From: CAZIGM01 sp964538675 | GTDB taxonomy: Bacteria; Bacillota; Bacilli; Tepidibacillales; Tepidibacillaceae | Assembly: GCA_964538675.1 (NCBI GenBank) | Contig: CAZIGM010000010.1 | Coordinates: forward strand, 1 to 49,618 | Length of the DNA: 49,618 nt | Direction: 5' to 3' | Shown: piece by piece, positions 26,284 through 36,038 of the stretch | Numbering within the stretch: position 1 is the first letter of the stretch | How the letters are laid out: every line of letters begins with the position of its first letter | Notes under the pieces: model-generated | What the model was told of the DNA's origin: nothing | The model's input: only the letters and a program-made list of their open reading frames with translations | Database searches by the model: none | Translations under genes and position numbers: made by a program

Positions 26284-27621
26284 ATGAATTTTATAATTAA
26301 TTATTTGTTGATCACGCTTCCTGAATTTTATATTTTTATTCTATTTTCCATCATTTTGTTCGGGTATAAATTCCACGAATATAAGTTAAAGGTATTATAT
26401 ATGGCTGCAATAACTGCTTTTGTATCAGACTTTTTATGGTTATTAGATGTAGAGGTAGGCTTAAGAGTTCTTGTTACATTTATAACTATTTTTATCTTGT
26501 ATTTGAAAATTATTAAACCAAAATGGATTCTATCGTTTTTTATGACATTTACTTCTTTTTTAGTTTTAATAATACCAGAAATACTTATTGTAACTATTTT
26601 ACTTCAATTTATAGATTATCAACTGATCTTAGAAAATATATTCGTGAAATTTTTTGTTGTTTTTATAGAGTATCTTCCAATTGTTATTGCTATTTATATA
26701 ATGCATAAAAAAAATAAAAATCTATCAAAACTAGTTAATAGAATGCAAAGTAATAAAATTGTAGGTTACTGGGTACAAATATTTTTTCTTATTGCTATCC
26801 AAATATATCTTATTATCTTTCTTAACTATACAGTCTACATAAAAAAATATGTTTTATTTAACACAAAAGAAATACCAAAAAATTATTACACATTATTATT
26901 AAGTATTCTTTTATTTCTTGTATATATTATATTGATAAAAGTTATTATCAATTTAAAAAATAAATATGCTGATATTGAAGTGTCTAAAACTGAAAGTAAC
27001 TATAATGAAAATCTCGAAGGACTTCTTGTAAAATTAAGAATGGAAAGACACGACAACATTAGCCAAGTACAGGCAATATATGGAATGGTTGAAGAAGAAA
27101 AATATGAGATGTTAAAAGAATACTTAAATGATATTGTTGAAACTATTAAATCAACTTCTATTAATCATACAATCAATATAAAAAATATTCCATTAAGTGC
27201 ATTTTTACACACTAAAATGGAGTGCTTAGATTCTTTGGGTATTGATTTTAGAATAAATGTTGAGACAAGTGATGCATTTAAGGAAATTAAAAGTGTTGAT
27301 CTAGTTAAAATTGTGAGTAATATTTTAGATAATGCGATAAGAGCAGTTACAGAAAACAATATTAACAATCCATACATAGAATTAAATTGGGGCAAGGAAA
27401 ATAATAACGCAATTATTAAAATTTCTAATAATGGACCAAAAATTAACAAAAATACTATTGAATTATTATTTAAAGAGGGATATACTACAAAAAAGAGTAT
27501 GGAAAATAGTGGCTATGGTTTAGCAATCGTAAAATCTATAATTAATAAATATAAGGGTAATATTGAAGTTAAATCTACTAAAGAGATTACAAGCTTTAAG
27601 TTCAGTCTACCATTAAAATAA
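26284..27621 (+). CDS. agrC: AgrC-like sensor histidine kinase (GHKL ATPase)
   Basis: This 445-residue kinase has an N-terminal sensor of about six membrane helices (residues 5-225), a short coiled segment, the phosphoacceptor His256 in MERHDNISQVQ and a GHKL ATPase (DNAIRAVTENN; SGYGLAIVKS). The RHDN-type H box and polytopic sensor are characteristic of AgrC/peptide-pheromone receptors. ATG at 26284 is preferred, 8 bases after GGGGATG; an upstream ATG at 26263 would add a short cap. It precedes agrB and agrD, so it should detect the peptide they make. No AgrA-type regulator is adjacent. Confidence 0.88.
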   Translation: MNFIINYLLITLPEFYIFILFSIILFGYKFHEYKLKVLYMAAITAFVSDFLWLLDVEVGLRVLVTFITIFILYLKIIKPKWILSFFMTFTSFLVLIIPEILIVTILLQFIDYQLILENIFVKFFVVFIEYLPIVIAIYIMHKKNKNLSKLVNRMQSNKIVGYWVQIFFLIAIQIYLIIFLNYTVYIKKYVLFNTKEIPKNYYTLLLSILLFLVYIILIKVIINLKNKYADIEVSKTESNYNENLEGLLVKLRMERHDNISQVQAIYGMVEEEKYEMLKEYLNDIVETIKSTSINHTINIKNIPLSAFLHTKMECLDSLGIDFRINVETSDAFKEIKSVDLVKIVSNILDNAIRAVTENNINNPYIELNWGKENNNAIIKISNNGPKINKNTIELLFKEGYTTKKSMENSGYGLAIVKSIINKYKGNIEVKSTKEITSFKFSLPLK

Positions 27622-27678
27622 TAATATAGAATAGCATAGAACTTATTAAATATATTATATATTTAAAGGAGAAAAGCT

Positions 27679-28281
27679 ATGATTACGAGATTGTCTTATC
27701 AATTGGCTAATAAAATAGCAAATGCTACAAGTAGAGACGATGAGGATTTTATTCGATATGGTCTCGAGATTACTTTTATTGCTTTATTTAAACTACTAGT
27801 ATTTTTATGTATAGCAATATTTTTTGATGTTATTATTGAGATGTTTGTTATTGTTAGTACTTTTGCAATGCTCCGTAGGGTTTCAGGTGGGGCTCATATG
27901 TCTACTTATCTTCGCTGCTTGTCATCATCAATCTTATTATTTTTTACACCAACATTAATATTTAAGTATCTAGCAATCGATATTAATCTAAATATTCTTT
28001 TATTATTAACTTTTGTAATTGCTGTTGCTATTATTATAATTTATGTTCCAGTCCAAGCAGTTAATCGACCAATTCCTAAAGAAAGATATTTATATTTTAA
28101 AAAAATGAGTATCTTATATCTGTTTTTATGGTTAATAATTAATATAATTGTTATTAGATATATTCCACAATATAGTAAATTATCAATGCTCTCAGCTTTT
28201 GGGATAATAATACAGGTGTTTACCTTACTACCTTTTGGATTTAAGCTTATCACCAACATAGATAATTTTCTTAATAAATAA
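27679..28281 (+). CDS. agrB: AgrB-like peptide-processing membrane endopeptidase
   Basis: This 200-residue membrane protein has the AgrB signature RRVSGGAHMSTYLRC, containing catalytic His73 and Cys80. AgrB cleaves the C-terminal tail of the AgrD precursor and forms the thiolactone or lactone ring. About six membrane segments are predicted after the amphipathic N-terminus. AAAGGAGAAAAG precedes ATG at 27679. It lies between the AgrC-like kinase and the AgrD-like precursor, the order being C-B-D here rather than B-D-C-A of staphylococci. Confidence 0.93.
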   Translation: MITRLSYQLANKIANATSRDDEDFIRYGLEITFIALFKLLVFLCIAIFFDVIIEMFVIVSTFAMLRRVSGGAHMSTYLRCLSSSILLFFTPTLIFKYLAIDINLNILLLLTFVIAVAIIIIYVPVQAVNRPIPKERYLYFKKMSILYLFLWLIINIIVIRYIPQYSKLSMLSAFGIIIQVFTLLPFGFKLITNIDNFLNK

Positions 28282-28301
28282 AATTGTGGAGGTGTTTGTA
28301 G

Positions 28302-28415
28302 ATGAAGAAAGTGCTTAATGCAACCGCATCTATGTTGTCCACCATGGCTAAGAAAGAAGTCAATGCAGCAAGTGTTTACATTATTTATCAGCCAGAACCA
28401 CCTAAAAATAAATAA
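28302..28415 (+). CDS. agrD: AgrD-like autoinducer precursor (predicted serine lactone)
   Basis: A 37-residue peptide with GGAGG ribosome site starts at ATG 28302, 20 bases after agrB. It has an amphipathic leader (MKKVLNATASMLSTMAKK) and a C-terminal core SVYIIYQPEPP near the end. In AgrD the ring is formed by a Cys (or, in some species, Ser) four residues before the cleavage point, followed by an acidic/proline tail. Here Ser24 replaces Cys, the predicted ring being SVYII or close to it, with YQPEPPKNK as the removed tail. Position, length and tail support AgrD. The ring boundaries are inference. Confidence 0.85.
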   Translation: MKKVLNATASMLSTMAKKEVNAASVYIIYQPEPPKNK

Positions 28416-28447
28416 TTTTTTAAAACAGATATTATTACTACACTCTT

Positions 28448-28473
28448 AGATGGGTTCATAACCCATCTTTTTT
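28448..28473 (+). terminator. terminator of the agr-type operon
   Basis: The 9-bp stem AGATGGGTT/AACCCATCT (28448-28456 with 28460-28468) with a 3-base loop is followed by a run of T. Confidence 0.9.
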
Positions 28474-28562
28474 AATTACATAAACATGTCTAAAAATGGA
28501 ATAAAAACAATAGAAAAAAGAAAAAGTAAACTATATAATTAATTTAAGAAAGAGGTGAAAAT

Positions 28563-29507
28563 GTGAAAAAAATAGTTGTTATAGGTTGTGGTGCGGTTGG
28601 GGCAACATTTGCGTATACTGTATTATTAACCGGATTAGCTAATGAATTGGTTCTGATTGATATTAATAAGGATAAAGCTGAAGGAGATGCATTAGATTTA
28701 AACCATGGATTACTTCTTGCTCATCAGATGAAAATTTATGCAGGTGATTATCCGGATTGTAGCGATGCTGATATTATAGTAATTACAGCCGGTGCTGCAC
28801 AAAAACCTAATGAAACTCGCTTGGATTTAATGCAGAGGAATGTATCTATATATCAAAATATATTAGACAATATATTAAAGTACAATAAGAAGGCGATTTT
28901 TTTAATAGCTACCAATCCAGTAGATATTTTAACTTACATTACAATAAAACTTACTAATCTTCCATCAAATCAAATAATTGGCTCTGGTACCTTATTAGAT
29001 AGTAGTCGTTTTCGATTTCTAATTTCTGATAAAACAAAAGTAGACCCAAGAAATATACATGGGCTAATTGTAGGTGAACATGGTGACAGTGAATTACCAG
29101 TTTGGAGTTTGATGAATATTTCTGGAGTGGATCAGGAGCAAATAAAAAAAGGAACAAGACTCTTTTTATCAGATGAAGATAAACAAGCAATATTTAATAA
29201 TACAAAAAATGCGGCTTATCAGATAATTGAGAAAAAAGGTGCTACCTATTATGCAATTGCCTTAGCATTAGCTAAAATTTGCGAAGCAATTTTAGATGAC
29301 GAGAAATCTATTATACCTGTTTCTGTATATTTAAAAAACTACAAAGGTATTAATGATATTTGCTTAGGAATTCCCAGCATAATTGGAAGAGATGGTATTG
29401 AGGAGATACTTGATATTTCTTTGACACTAGAAGAGGAAAAACAATTAATAAAATCGGCAAACAAATTACAAGAATTTATTAAACAAATTCAACTACCAAA
29501 TAACTAA
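28563..29507 (+). CDS. ldh: L-lactate dehydrogenase
   Basis: This 314-residue NAD-dependent enzyme has the Rossmann glycine motif GCGAVGATFA, the substrate loop AQKPNETRLDL with Gln at the position that separates lactate from malate dehydrogenases, LDSSRFR, and the catalytic histidine in GEHGDSE. It interconverts pyruvate and L-lactate in the cytoplasm, recycling NADH in fermentation. GTG at 28563 follows GAGGTGAAAAT. It is a separate unit between the agr-type terminator and the oligopeptidase gene 59 bases downstream. Confidence 0.95.
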   Translation: MKKIVVIGCGAVGATFAYTVLLTGLANELVLIDINKDKAEGDALDLNHGLLLAHQMKIYAGDYPDCSDADIIVITAGAAQKPNETRLDLMQRNVSIYQNILDNILKYNKKAIFLIATNPVDILTYITIKLTNLPSNQIIGSGTLLDSSRFRFLISDKTKVDPRNIHGLIVGEHGDSELPVWSLMNISGVDQEQIKKGTRLFLSDEDKQAIFNNTKNAAYQIIEKKGATYYAIALALAKICEAILDDEKSIIPVSVYLKNYKGINDICLGIPSIIGRDGIEEILDISLTLEEEKQLIKSANKLQEFIKQIQLPNN

Positions 29508-29566
29508 ATAGCAAATATGTAATATTAATATACTAAGTTCAAAATATTTACAAAGGGGGTTAATTT

Positions 29567-31378
29567 ATGGGAGAAAAAAAATTTAAAAAACTTCCAAAAA
29601 GAAATGAAATTGATAATAAATACAAATGGAATTTAGAGGCGATATTTCAAGATGAAAATGTTTGGGAAGAGGATTTTAAGAAAGCAAAAACTTTAGCTGA
29701 GCAAATAAAAGAATATGAAGGACAACTAAAAAATTCAAGTAAACAATTATTAAAAGTATTAATGCTACAGGATCAATTATCACAGGTTTTTGGCAAGGTG
29801 TTTGTTTATGCAAGAATGAAAAAAGATGAAGATAATACAAATAGCAAATATCAAGCTTTGGCAGATCGGGTATCTACTCTAGGGGTATTTATTAGCAGTG
29901 CCACTTCATATATTGTACCTGAGATTCTTTTAATTCCATCTGAGAAGATAGAAATTTTTCTACAAGATAATGAACTAAAATTATATGAGAAATACATAGA
30001 TGAGATAATAAGATTAAAACCCCATGTGCTGCAGGCTGATCAAGAGCAATTATTAGCTCAAACTGGTGAGTTATCGCAAGCATCAGAAAATATTTATAAT
30101 ATGTTAAATAATGCAGATATTAAGTTCCCTACAGTTATTGACGAAAATGGTGAAGAGATAGAGTTAACTAAAGGCAGATTTCAACAATTTATGGAAAGTA
30201 GTAACCGAGAATTAAGAAAAGACGCATTTAATAAAATGTATACAACATACGAAAGTTTAAAAAACACCTTTGCAGCAACTTTAAATTCAAATGTGAAGAA
30301 AAATATTTTCTATGCTCAAATTAGGAATTATCCTACAGCATTAGAGGCATCATTATTTGAGGACAATGTTCCTGTTAAGGTTTATAATCAACTATGTGAA
30401 GTAATACATGAGAAAATGAATTTAATGCATCGCTATGTTAAATTGCGAAAAAAAATTATGAATTTAGATGAAATGCATATGTACGATCTATATATTCCAA
30501 TTATTAAGGATATTAATATTAAAATTACATATGAAGAAGCAGTAGAGAAAATAAAGAAAGGTTTACATCCACTGGGGAAGGAATATTTAAGTCAAATAAC
30601 AAAAGGTATAGAATCTAGATGGATAGATGTTTATGAAAACGAAGGAAAGACAAGTGGAGCATATTCATGGGGTACATATGGAACACATCCATATATTTTG
30701 TTGAATTATCAAGACAAAGTAAATGATATGTTTACAGTTGCTCATGAGTTAGGGCATTCTATGCATTCTTATTATTCAAATAAAAATCAACCTTATATCT
30801 ATTCTCATTATAAAATCTTTGTAGCAGAGGTTGCATCGACACTAAATGAAGCATTATTAATGGATTTTCTATTAAAAACAACGACTGACAAAAAAGAAAA
30901 GTTATACTATCTTAATTATTATTTAGAACAATTTAGATCAACGGTTTATCGTCAGACAATGTTTGCGGAATTTGAAAAAATGATACATGAAAAAGTTGAA
31001 GGCGATGAGGCGTTGACTCCGCAATTACTAAATAGCATGTATCATGATCTTAATGAAGCATATTATGGAAAGGAGGTAATCGTTGATAATTTAATAGATA
31101 TCGAATGGGCAAGAGTCCCGCATTTTTATATGAATTTCTATGTATATAAATATGCCACTGGGTTTTCAGCTGCAATTAGCTTAGCGAGGCAGATACTTAC
31201 CGAAGGAGAACCAGCAATTAATAGATATATTGAGTTTTTAAAATCTGGAGGATCAGATTTCCCGATTAATCAATTGAAAAAAGCTGGAGTTGACATGACC
31301 ACTAAAGAACCTATTCAAAGTGCATTATCGGTATTTGAAGATATGCTAAATCAAATGGAGGAGTTATTAGATAATTAA
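29567..31378 (+). CDS. pepF: oligoendopeptidase F (M3B zinc peptidase)
   Basis: This 603-residue peptidase has the zinc motif HELGH at residue 393 (VAHELGHSMHSYY) and a downstream glutamate in EVASTLNEAL, typical of the PepF/M3B family. It cleaves short peptides of about 7-20 residues in the cytoplasm. AAAGGGGG lies upstream of ATG at 29567. It follows lactate dehydrogenase and precedes the T-box of serA. Length and motifs are full, so an active enzyme is expected. No exported-peptide context is seen beyond the agr-type genes 1.3 kb upstream, which may be coincidence. Confidence 0.94.
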   Translation: MGEKKFKKLPKRNEIDNKYKWNLEAIFQDENVWEEDFKKAKTLAEQIKEYEGQLKNSSKQLLKVLMLQDQLSQVFGKVFVYARMKKDEDNTNSKYQALADRVSTLGVFISSATSYIVPEILLIPSEKIEIFLQDNELKLYEKYIDEIIRLKPHVLQADQEQLLAQTGELSQASENIYNMLNNADIKFPTVIDENGEEIELTKGRFQQFMESSNRELRKDAFNKMYTTYESLKNTFAATLNSNVKKNIFYAQIRNYPTALEASLFEDNVPVKVYNQLCEVIHEKMNLMHRYVKLRKKIMNLDEMHMYDLYIPIIKDINIKITYEEAVEKIKKGLHPLGKEYLSQITKGIESRWIDVYENEGKTSGAYSWGTYGTHPYILLNYQDKVNDMFTVAHELGHSMHSYYSNKNQPYIYSHYKIFVAEVASTLNEALLMDFLLKTTTDKKEKLYYLNYYLEQFRSTVYRQTMFAEFEKMIHEKVEGDEALTPQLLNSMYHDLNEAYYGKEVIVDNLIDIEWARVPHFYMNFYVYKYATGFSAAISLARQILTEGEPAINRYIEFLKSGGSDFPINQLKKAGVDMTTKEPIQSALSVFEDMLNQMEELLDN

Positions 31379-31468
31379 CTCACATATGTAAAACTTTAGT
31401 TACTTAATAGAATTTGGAGCACGTTGTAAACTACAAATAACAAATAGTCTTATATTAAAAAAAATTTA

Positions 31469-31497
31469 TTGACATCAAATCTAATTGATGATAAATT
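31469..31497 (+). promoter_or_regulatory. promoter of the serA T-box leader
   Basis: TTGACA (31469-31474) and TAAATT (31492-31497) have 17-base spacing, about 25 bases upstream of the leader RNA structure. Confidence 0.75.
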
Positions 31498-31527
31498 AAT
31501 ATTTAAATTTAAATTAATTTTAATGAT

Positions 31528-31810
31528 ATTAAAGACTATGAAGGAAAAGTCTGGTGTATGATGATAAAAGAGAGTCAGTGGCTGGTGTGAACTGATAGAG
31601 TCAATATCAGGATAGCGTTCTGGAGTTATTAAGCTGAATTAGTAGTAGGCTTTAATCGGTGAAAATCCGTTATGATAGTAACTAGTTATTACTAGCTACA
31701 AGAGTTTACTATTGTGAGATAGTAAAAAAATAGGGTGGTATCACGAATAATAACCTTTCGTCCCTATACTGGTATTAAAATCGGTATAGGGAAAGGAAGG
31801 TTTTTTTATT
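31528..31810 (+). ncRNA. T-box leader controlling serA
   Basis: The T-box sequence AGGGTGGTATCACG (31732-31745) is followed by a terminator stem (about 31753-31800) and T run, so it has the antitermination layout. The upstream stem I region (31528-31690) contains AGAGAG and GGTGTGAACTGA elements. AGC at 31614-31616 (serine codon) precedes CTGGAG where the specifier usually lies, giving a predicted tRNA-Ser specifier that fits the downstream serA. Uncharged tRNA-Ser would favour antitermination and SerA synthesis. The specifier assignment is inference from position. Confidence 0.85.
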
Positions 31811-31938
31811 ACATTTCGCTTTAATGCATTTAAGCAGTAAATTATTAAAGAAGTTGATTCACAGGAGAGTGTAAGGAAAGATTGTATATTAATTAATATT
31901 TAAATTTTAGGAGTTAAATTATTAAGGAGGAAGATAAA

Positions 31939-33531
31939 ATGATAAAGATATTAGTAAGTGATCCAATCTCTGATGTTGGATTAAAAAAATTGATAGAAGC
32001 TAATGATATTCAACTAGATATTAAAACTGATTTAAAGCAAAATGATTTAATTAAGATAATTGGTGAATATGATGGATTATTAGTAAGAAGTCAAACAACT
32101 GTATCAAAAGAAGTTCTTGAAGCAGCATCGTCTTTAAAAGTTATAGGACGTGCAGGTGTTGGGGTTGACAATATAGACACTAAAGCTGCAACTGAATTAG
32201 GTATAGTGGTATTAAATGCTCCAGATGGTAATACAATTTCAACAGCTGAACATAGCTTTGCAATGTTGGCGTCAATGGCGAGATGGATTCCGCAAGCTCA
32301 CAAAGATTTAAAAGAAGGGATTTGGAACAGAAAAAAATATGTAGGCGTTGAACTTAATGATAAAGTATTGGGTGTTATTGGTTTAGGAAGAATTGGCTCT
32401 GAGATTGCTAAAAGAGCAATAGCTTTTAATATGGATGTAATCGGTTATGATCCATTTATTACTGAAGAACGAGCAAAGCAATTAGGAATTACACTCGGAT
32501 CGGTAGAAGATGTTGTTAAAAAAGCTGATTTCATTACAGTTCATACACCATTAACAAAGGAAACAAAATATATAATTGATGATAAAGAATTTAATCTTAT
32601 GAAAAAAGGTGTCAGAATTGTAAACTGTGCCAGAGGTGGAATAATTAGAGAAGAAGCATTATTACGAGCTATAGAAGCTGGAATAGTCGATGCAGCTGCT
32701 ATCGATGTTTACGAAGATGAGCCTCCAAAAGAAGATAATCTATTAGTTAATAATCCAAAGGTTATTACTACTCCACATTTAGGTGCATCAACAAAAGAAG
32801 CTCAATTAAATGTGGCTATTGATGTTGCTGAGGAAGTATATAATTTTCTCAAAGGTGTACCATTTAAGAATGCTATAAACTTACCATCTGTATCTGGAGA
32901 TATTTTAGAACATGTAAAGCCGTATATAGAACTAGCAGAAAAATTAGGAAAGTTAATAACAAATACTTTAACTGGTGCTATTGAGAAAATTGAAATATTG
33001 TATGCTGGAGATATTATTGAAAAAGAGATAGACGTATTAACTAGAACAGTATTAAAAGGAGTATTATCACAGCACTTAGGTTCAGCGGGCATGGTTAATG
33101 ATGTAAATGCCCCTACTTTGGCTAAAGGTAGAGGAATTGAGTTTGTAGATAGTCGCACTTCAAAATCTCATGGATATACTAATTTAATTACTGTTAAAGT
33201 AAAAACAAAAAATGAGGACAAATATGTAGCGGGAACCTTATTAAATAGTTACGGTCCTAGAATTGTCAATCTAAACGGTTATACTGTTGACTTTAATCCT
33301 GTAGGAAATCTACTTCTTATGGAACATACAGATAAGCCGGGTATCATTGGTGATATAGGAAGAATATTAGGTAATGCTAATGTTAATATAGCTACGATGC
33401 AAGTTGGTAGAAATGAAGTAGGCGGAAAAGCAGTTGCTTTTATTATGGTAGATAATGTTGTTGAAGATAAAGTATTAGAAGAAATAAAACAAGCTGATGG
33501 TGTAAACAATATTTATCAAGTAGAACTTTAA
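31939..33531 (+). CDS. serA: D-3-phosphoglycerate dehydrogenase
   Basis: This 530-residue enzyme has the N-terminal catalytic and NAD domains (VLGVIGLGRIGSEIAKRA; VNCARGGIIREEAL; TPHLGAST), an intervening domain, and a C-terminal ACT domain (DKPGIIGDIGRILGNANVNI) that binds serine for feedback inhibition. It carries out the first step of serine synthesis from 3-phosphoglycerate. AAGGAGG lies before ATG at 31939. It is preceded by the serine T-box and followed by its own terminator, so it is regulated as a single gene. The next serine-pathway enzymes are not in the window. Confidence 0.96.
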   Translation: MIKILVSDPISDVGLKKLIEANDIQLDIKTDLKQNDLIKIIGEYDGLLVRSQTTVSKEVLEAASSLKVIGRAGVGVDNIDTKAATELGIVVLNAPDGNTISTAEHSFAMLASMARWIPQAHKDLKEGIWNRKKYVGVELNDKVLGVIGLGRIGSEIAKRAIAFNMDVIGYDPFITEERAKQLGITLGSVEDVVKKADFITVHTPLTKETKYIIDDKEFNLMKKGVRIVNCARGGIIREEALLRAIEAGIVDAAAIDVYEDEPPKEDNLLVNNPKVITTPHLGASTKEAQLNVAIDVAEEVYNFLKGVPFKNAINLPSVSGDILEHVKPYIELAEKLGKLITNTLTGAIEKIEILYAGDIIEKEIDVLTRTVLKGVLSQHLGSAGMVNDVNAPTLAKGRGIEFVDSRTSKSHGYTNLITVKVKTKNEDKYVAGTLLNSYGPRIVNLNGYTVDFNPVGNLLLMEHTDKPGIIGDIGRILGNANVNIATMQVGRNEVGGKAVAFIMVDNVVEDKVLEEIKQADGVNNIYQVEL

Positions 33532-33543
33532 TATACTAAATGT

Positions 33544-33585
33544 AAAGTCCAAACTATTATAATATATATAGTTTGGACTTTTTTT
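33544..33585 (+). terminator. terminator of serA
   Basis: A stem of about 14 bp (33544-33557 with 33568-33581, AAAGTCCAAACTAT side) runs into a T tract. Confidence 0.88.
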
Positions 33586-33628
33586 AATTCAAGACTTTTT
33601 AAAGTACAGATTACTTAGCTTGAGTATA

Positions 33629-34447
33629 TTACCCTAGATCTACTAAAGTTCTTTTTCGAGCATTAAATATTGAAATTTTATTTACTTCAGATTTCTTTAA
33701 ATAATTGAGTGCAATGTCATAATCTTCTCCGACGTGTTTAGGTTGATGGGCATCAGAATTTAGAATTAAAGGGATATTATTCTCCGCTAAACGTTTCATT
33801 AATTGAGGCGAAGGGTATAACTCTTTAACAGGTTTTCTAAGTCCGGCAGTACTTACTTCAACAGTTATGTCGCTTTCCTTAATGTGATTAATTATCTTGT
33901 CATATATATTAAATAGCAAATCATTTTCTATTTCTTCTGGTTTATGTCCAAATACCTTTATCACATCAACATGACCAAGTATATCGAATAATTTTGAGGC
34001 TAATAAATTCTCTAAAATATTAAAATATTCATTATAAACATCTATAACCGCTTTATTATTCCAATTTTCTTTCATCTCATGTAAATCAAAACCCCAATCT
34101 CCTATCCAATGCACTGAACCAATTACATAATCCCATGGATATTCTTTTAAAAAGTTCTCTATTTCCTTTTCTTTATGAGGAATATAATCTAATTCAATTC
34201 CTAATTTAACAGGCAATCCTTGCTCTTTGGCTTTTAAAACAAGAGATACATATTCTTCTATATCCTCAGTTTGGCGCTCTTCAATCCATGGATTAAATAG
34301 TAAAGCTTTTGTTTGTTTAAATCTATATCCATGTTCTGAAAAACCAAGATCAGTTATATTTCTATTTTTTGCTACTTCTAAATATTGAAGAACCCATTCT
34401 ATTGAATATGGTCCTGTTTCTAAATGGACATGATAATCTGTAATCAT
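33629..34447 (-). CDS. PHP-domain phosphatase (histidinol-phosphatase-like)
   Basis: This 272-residue protein is a PHP-family metal-dependent phosphoesterase: metal ligands in YHVHLE, GFSEHG, IGSVHWIGDW, DILGHVDVIKVFGH and NSDAHQPKHVGE follow the expected order. The family includes HisK-type histidinol phosphatase and other small-molecule phosphatases. No histidine genes are nearby, so the substrate is open. ATG at 34447 begins the PHP motif directly. It is divergent from the type I phosphodiesterase gene. Confidence 0.85.
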   Translation of the reverse strand: MITDYHVHLETGPYSIEWVLQYLEVAKNRNITDLGFSEHGYRFKQTKALLFNPWIEERQTEDIEEYVSLVLKAKEQGLPVKLGIELDYIPHKEKEIENFLKEYPWDYVIGSVHWIGDWGFDLHEMKENWNNKAVIDVYNEYFNILENLLASKLFDILGHVDVIKVFGHKPEEIENDLLFNIYDKIINHIKESDITVEVSTAGLRKPVKELYPSPQLMKRLAENNIPLILNSDAHQPKHVGEDYDIALNYLKKSEVNKISIFNARKRTLVDLG

Positions 34448-34547
34448 AATTGAATCCCTTCGAATTAATAAATTTTAAGTATATTTTATTATAACTTTTA
34501 TATTTTAACAAATACTATCATTATAAAAAATTCAAAGGGGAGTTATC

Positions 34548-36038
34548 GTGAAAAAAGTAATTCTTATATTAATAGATAGTCTTATGCCTAATAATCTAGA
34601 GTCTGCAATTACTTCAGATAGTACACCAGCATTAAAGTATCTTATTGATAATGGGATATATAATAATCAGTGTCCAACAGTTTTTCCTACTATGACAGCA
34701 TCAATTGATGCTTCATTAATGACTGGTACTTTTCCTAATCAACATAGAATACCTGGTCTTATATGGTACAATAGTGAAGAAAACAGGATAATTGATTATG
34801 TTAACGGTACAAAAACAACTCTAAAATTGGGTATTAATTCAACTATTAAAGATGTTTTTTATAATTTAAACGAAATTCATTTAAGCAAGCGCGTAAAAAC
34901 TATATTTGAAGAATTAGATGACAATAACAAGACATCTGCATCTATTAGTTTTATAATTCATCGTGGCAGACAGAAGCATCAAACAGATTTATCATTATTA
35001 TTAAATTTAGTAACTAAATTTTCATTAAGAAATGTAAAAATAAGTGGACCTAATTTTTTGTGTAAAGGGGCACTATGTAAGCCAAAGATAAGGTTTAGAA
35101 AATTAAAAAAAGGATTTAATCAAACTATTTTTAAAAGATACGGAGTAAACGACAGTTTTTCTACGGAGGTTGCAGAAATAATAATTACTAGTGGTAGCCA
35201 ACCTGATTTAATGATGATATATCTACCTGATCATGATCATTATTTACATAGAAATATTGATAATCCTTTACCTAATTTAGAAAAAGTTGATGAAAAAATA
35301 GCTAGAATATTAAATACATTTGGGTCATGGAAGGAAGCACTTAAACAGAATATCTTTATTATTATTGGTGATCATGGACAAACAAGAATAGGTAAAGGGA
35401 GTAAATATAATATTGACTTAGATAAAATGTTAAATAGGTACAAAATATTAAAAGTCGGAAAAAAGACTAATGAAAAAGATGAAGTGGTTATTGCTAATAA
35501 TGAAAGAATGGCATATGTGTATCCATTAAAAAGGCAATTGGAGAAAAGTGTTTTAAAGGATTTATTAAAAGACGATAGAATAGATTTTGTTGCATGGAAA
35601 CATGGGAAAAAGGTTATTGTCGAAGACTATCAAAAACGGAAATTAGCCTTTGGTAAAAACGGAAAATATGTTGATCCATATGGTGTTAACTGGAATATAG
35701 AGGGCAATTTTGATCTATTAGATTTAAGAATAGAAATAAATAATAAAATCAAATATTTCCTATACCCCGATTCATTATCAAGATTATATGGTGCTTTATT
35801 TTCTCATGATGATTATTTTTTTGTTGTTTCTGCAAAACCAACATATGAATTTATTTCTAAAACATTTCCGAAACATTTAGGGGGAGGAAGTCATGGTTCA
35901 TTGCATCGTACTGATTCATTAGTTCCTCTTATTGTATCAGGTGCAGAGATAGAACCAAAAACAAATCTTAGAGTAGTTGACATTAAAGAATACTTGCTTC
36001 AATTATTAAATGTAAATTCGGCTACTACAGGAAAGTGA
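34548..36038 (+). CDS. type I phosphodiesterase/nucleotide pyrophosphatase family protein
   Basis: This 496-residue protein has the alkaline-phosphatase-superfamily metal sites: ILIDSLMPN with Asp10, nucleophile Thr50 in FPTMTASIDASLMTG, LPDHDHYLH, IGDHGQTR and GGSHGSLHRTDS. It should hydrolyse a phosphodiester or phosphomonoester with two metals. No signal peptide or membrane anchor is obvious, so it may be cytoplasmic. AAAGGGGAG precedes the start at 34548, read as GTG. Its 3' end overlaps the convergent EEP nuclease gene by 40 bases. Substrate unknown. Confidence 0.88.
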   Translation: MKKVILILIDSLMPNNLESAITSDSTPALKYLIDNGIYNNQCPTVFPTMTASIDASLMTGTFPNQHRIPGLIWYNSEENRIIDYVNGTKTTLKLGINSTIKDVFYNLNEIHLSKRVKTIFEELDDNNKTSASISFIIHRGRQKHQTDLSLLLNLVTKFSLRNVKISGPNFLCKGALCKPKIRFRKLKKGFNQTIFKRYGVNDSFSTEVAEIIITSGSQPDLMMIYLPDHDHYLHRNIDNPLPNLEKVDEKIARILNTFGSWKEALKQNIFIIIGDHGQTRIGKGSKYNIDLDKMLNRYKILKVGKKTNEKDEVVIANNERMAYVYPLKRQLEKSVLKDLLKDDRIDFVAWKHGKKVIVEDYQKRKLAFGKNGKYVDPYGVNWNIEGNFDLLDLRIEINNKIKYFLYPDSLSRLYGALFSHDDYFFVVSAKPTYEFISKTFPKHLGGGSHGSLHRTDSLVPLIVSGAEIEPKTNLRVVDIKEYLLQLLNVNSATTGK

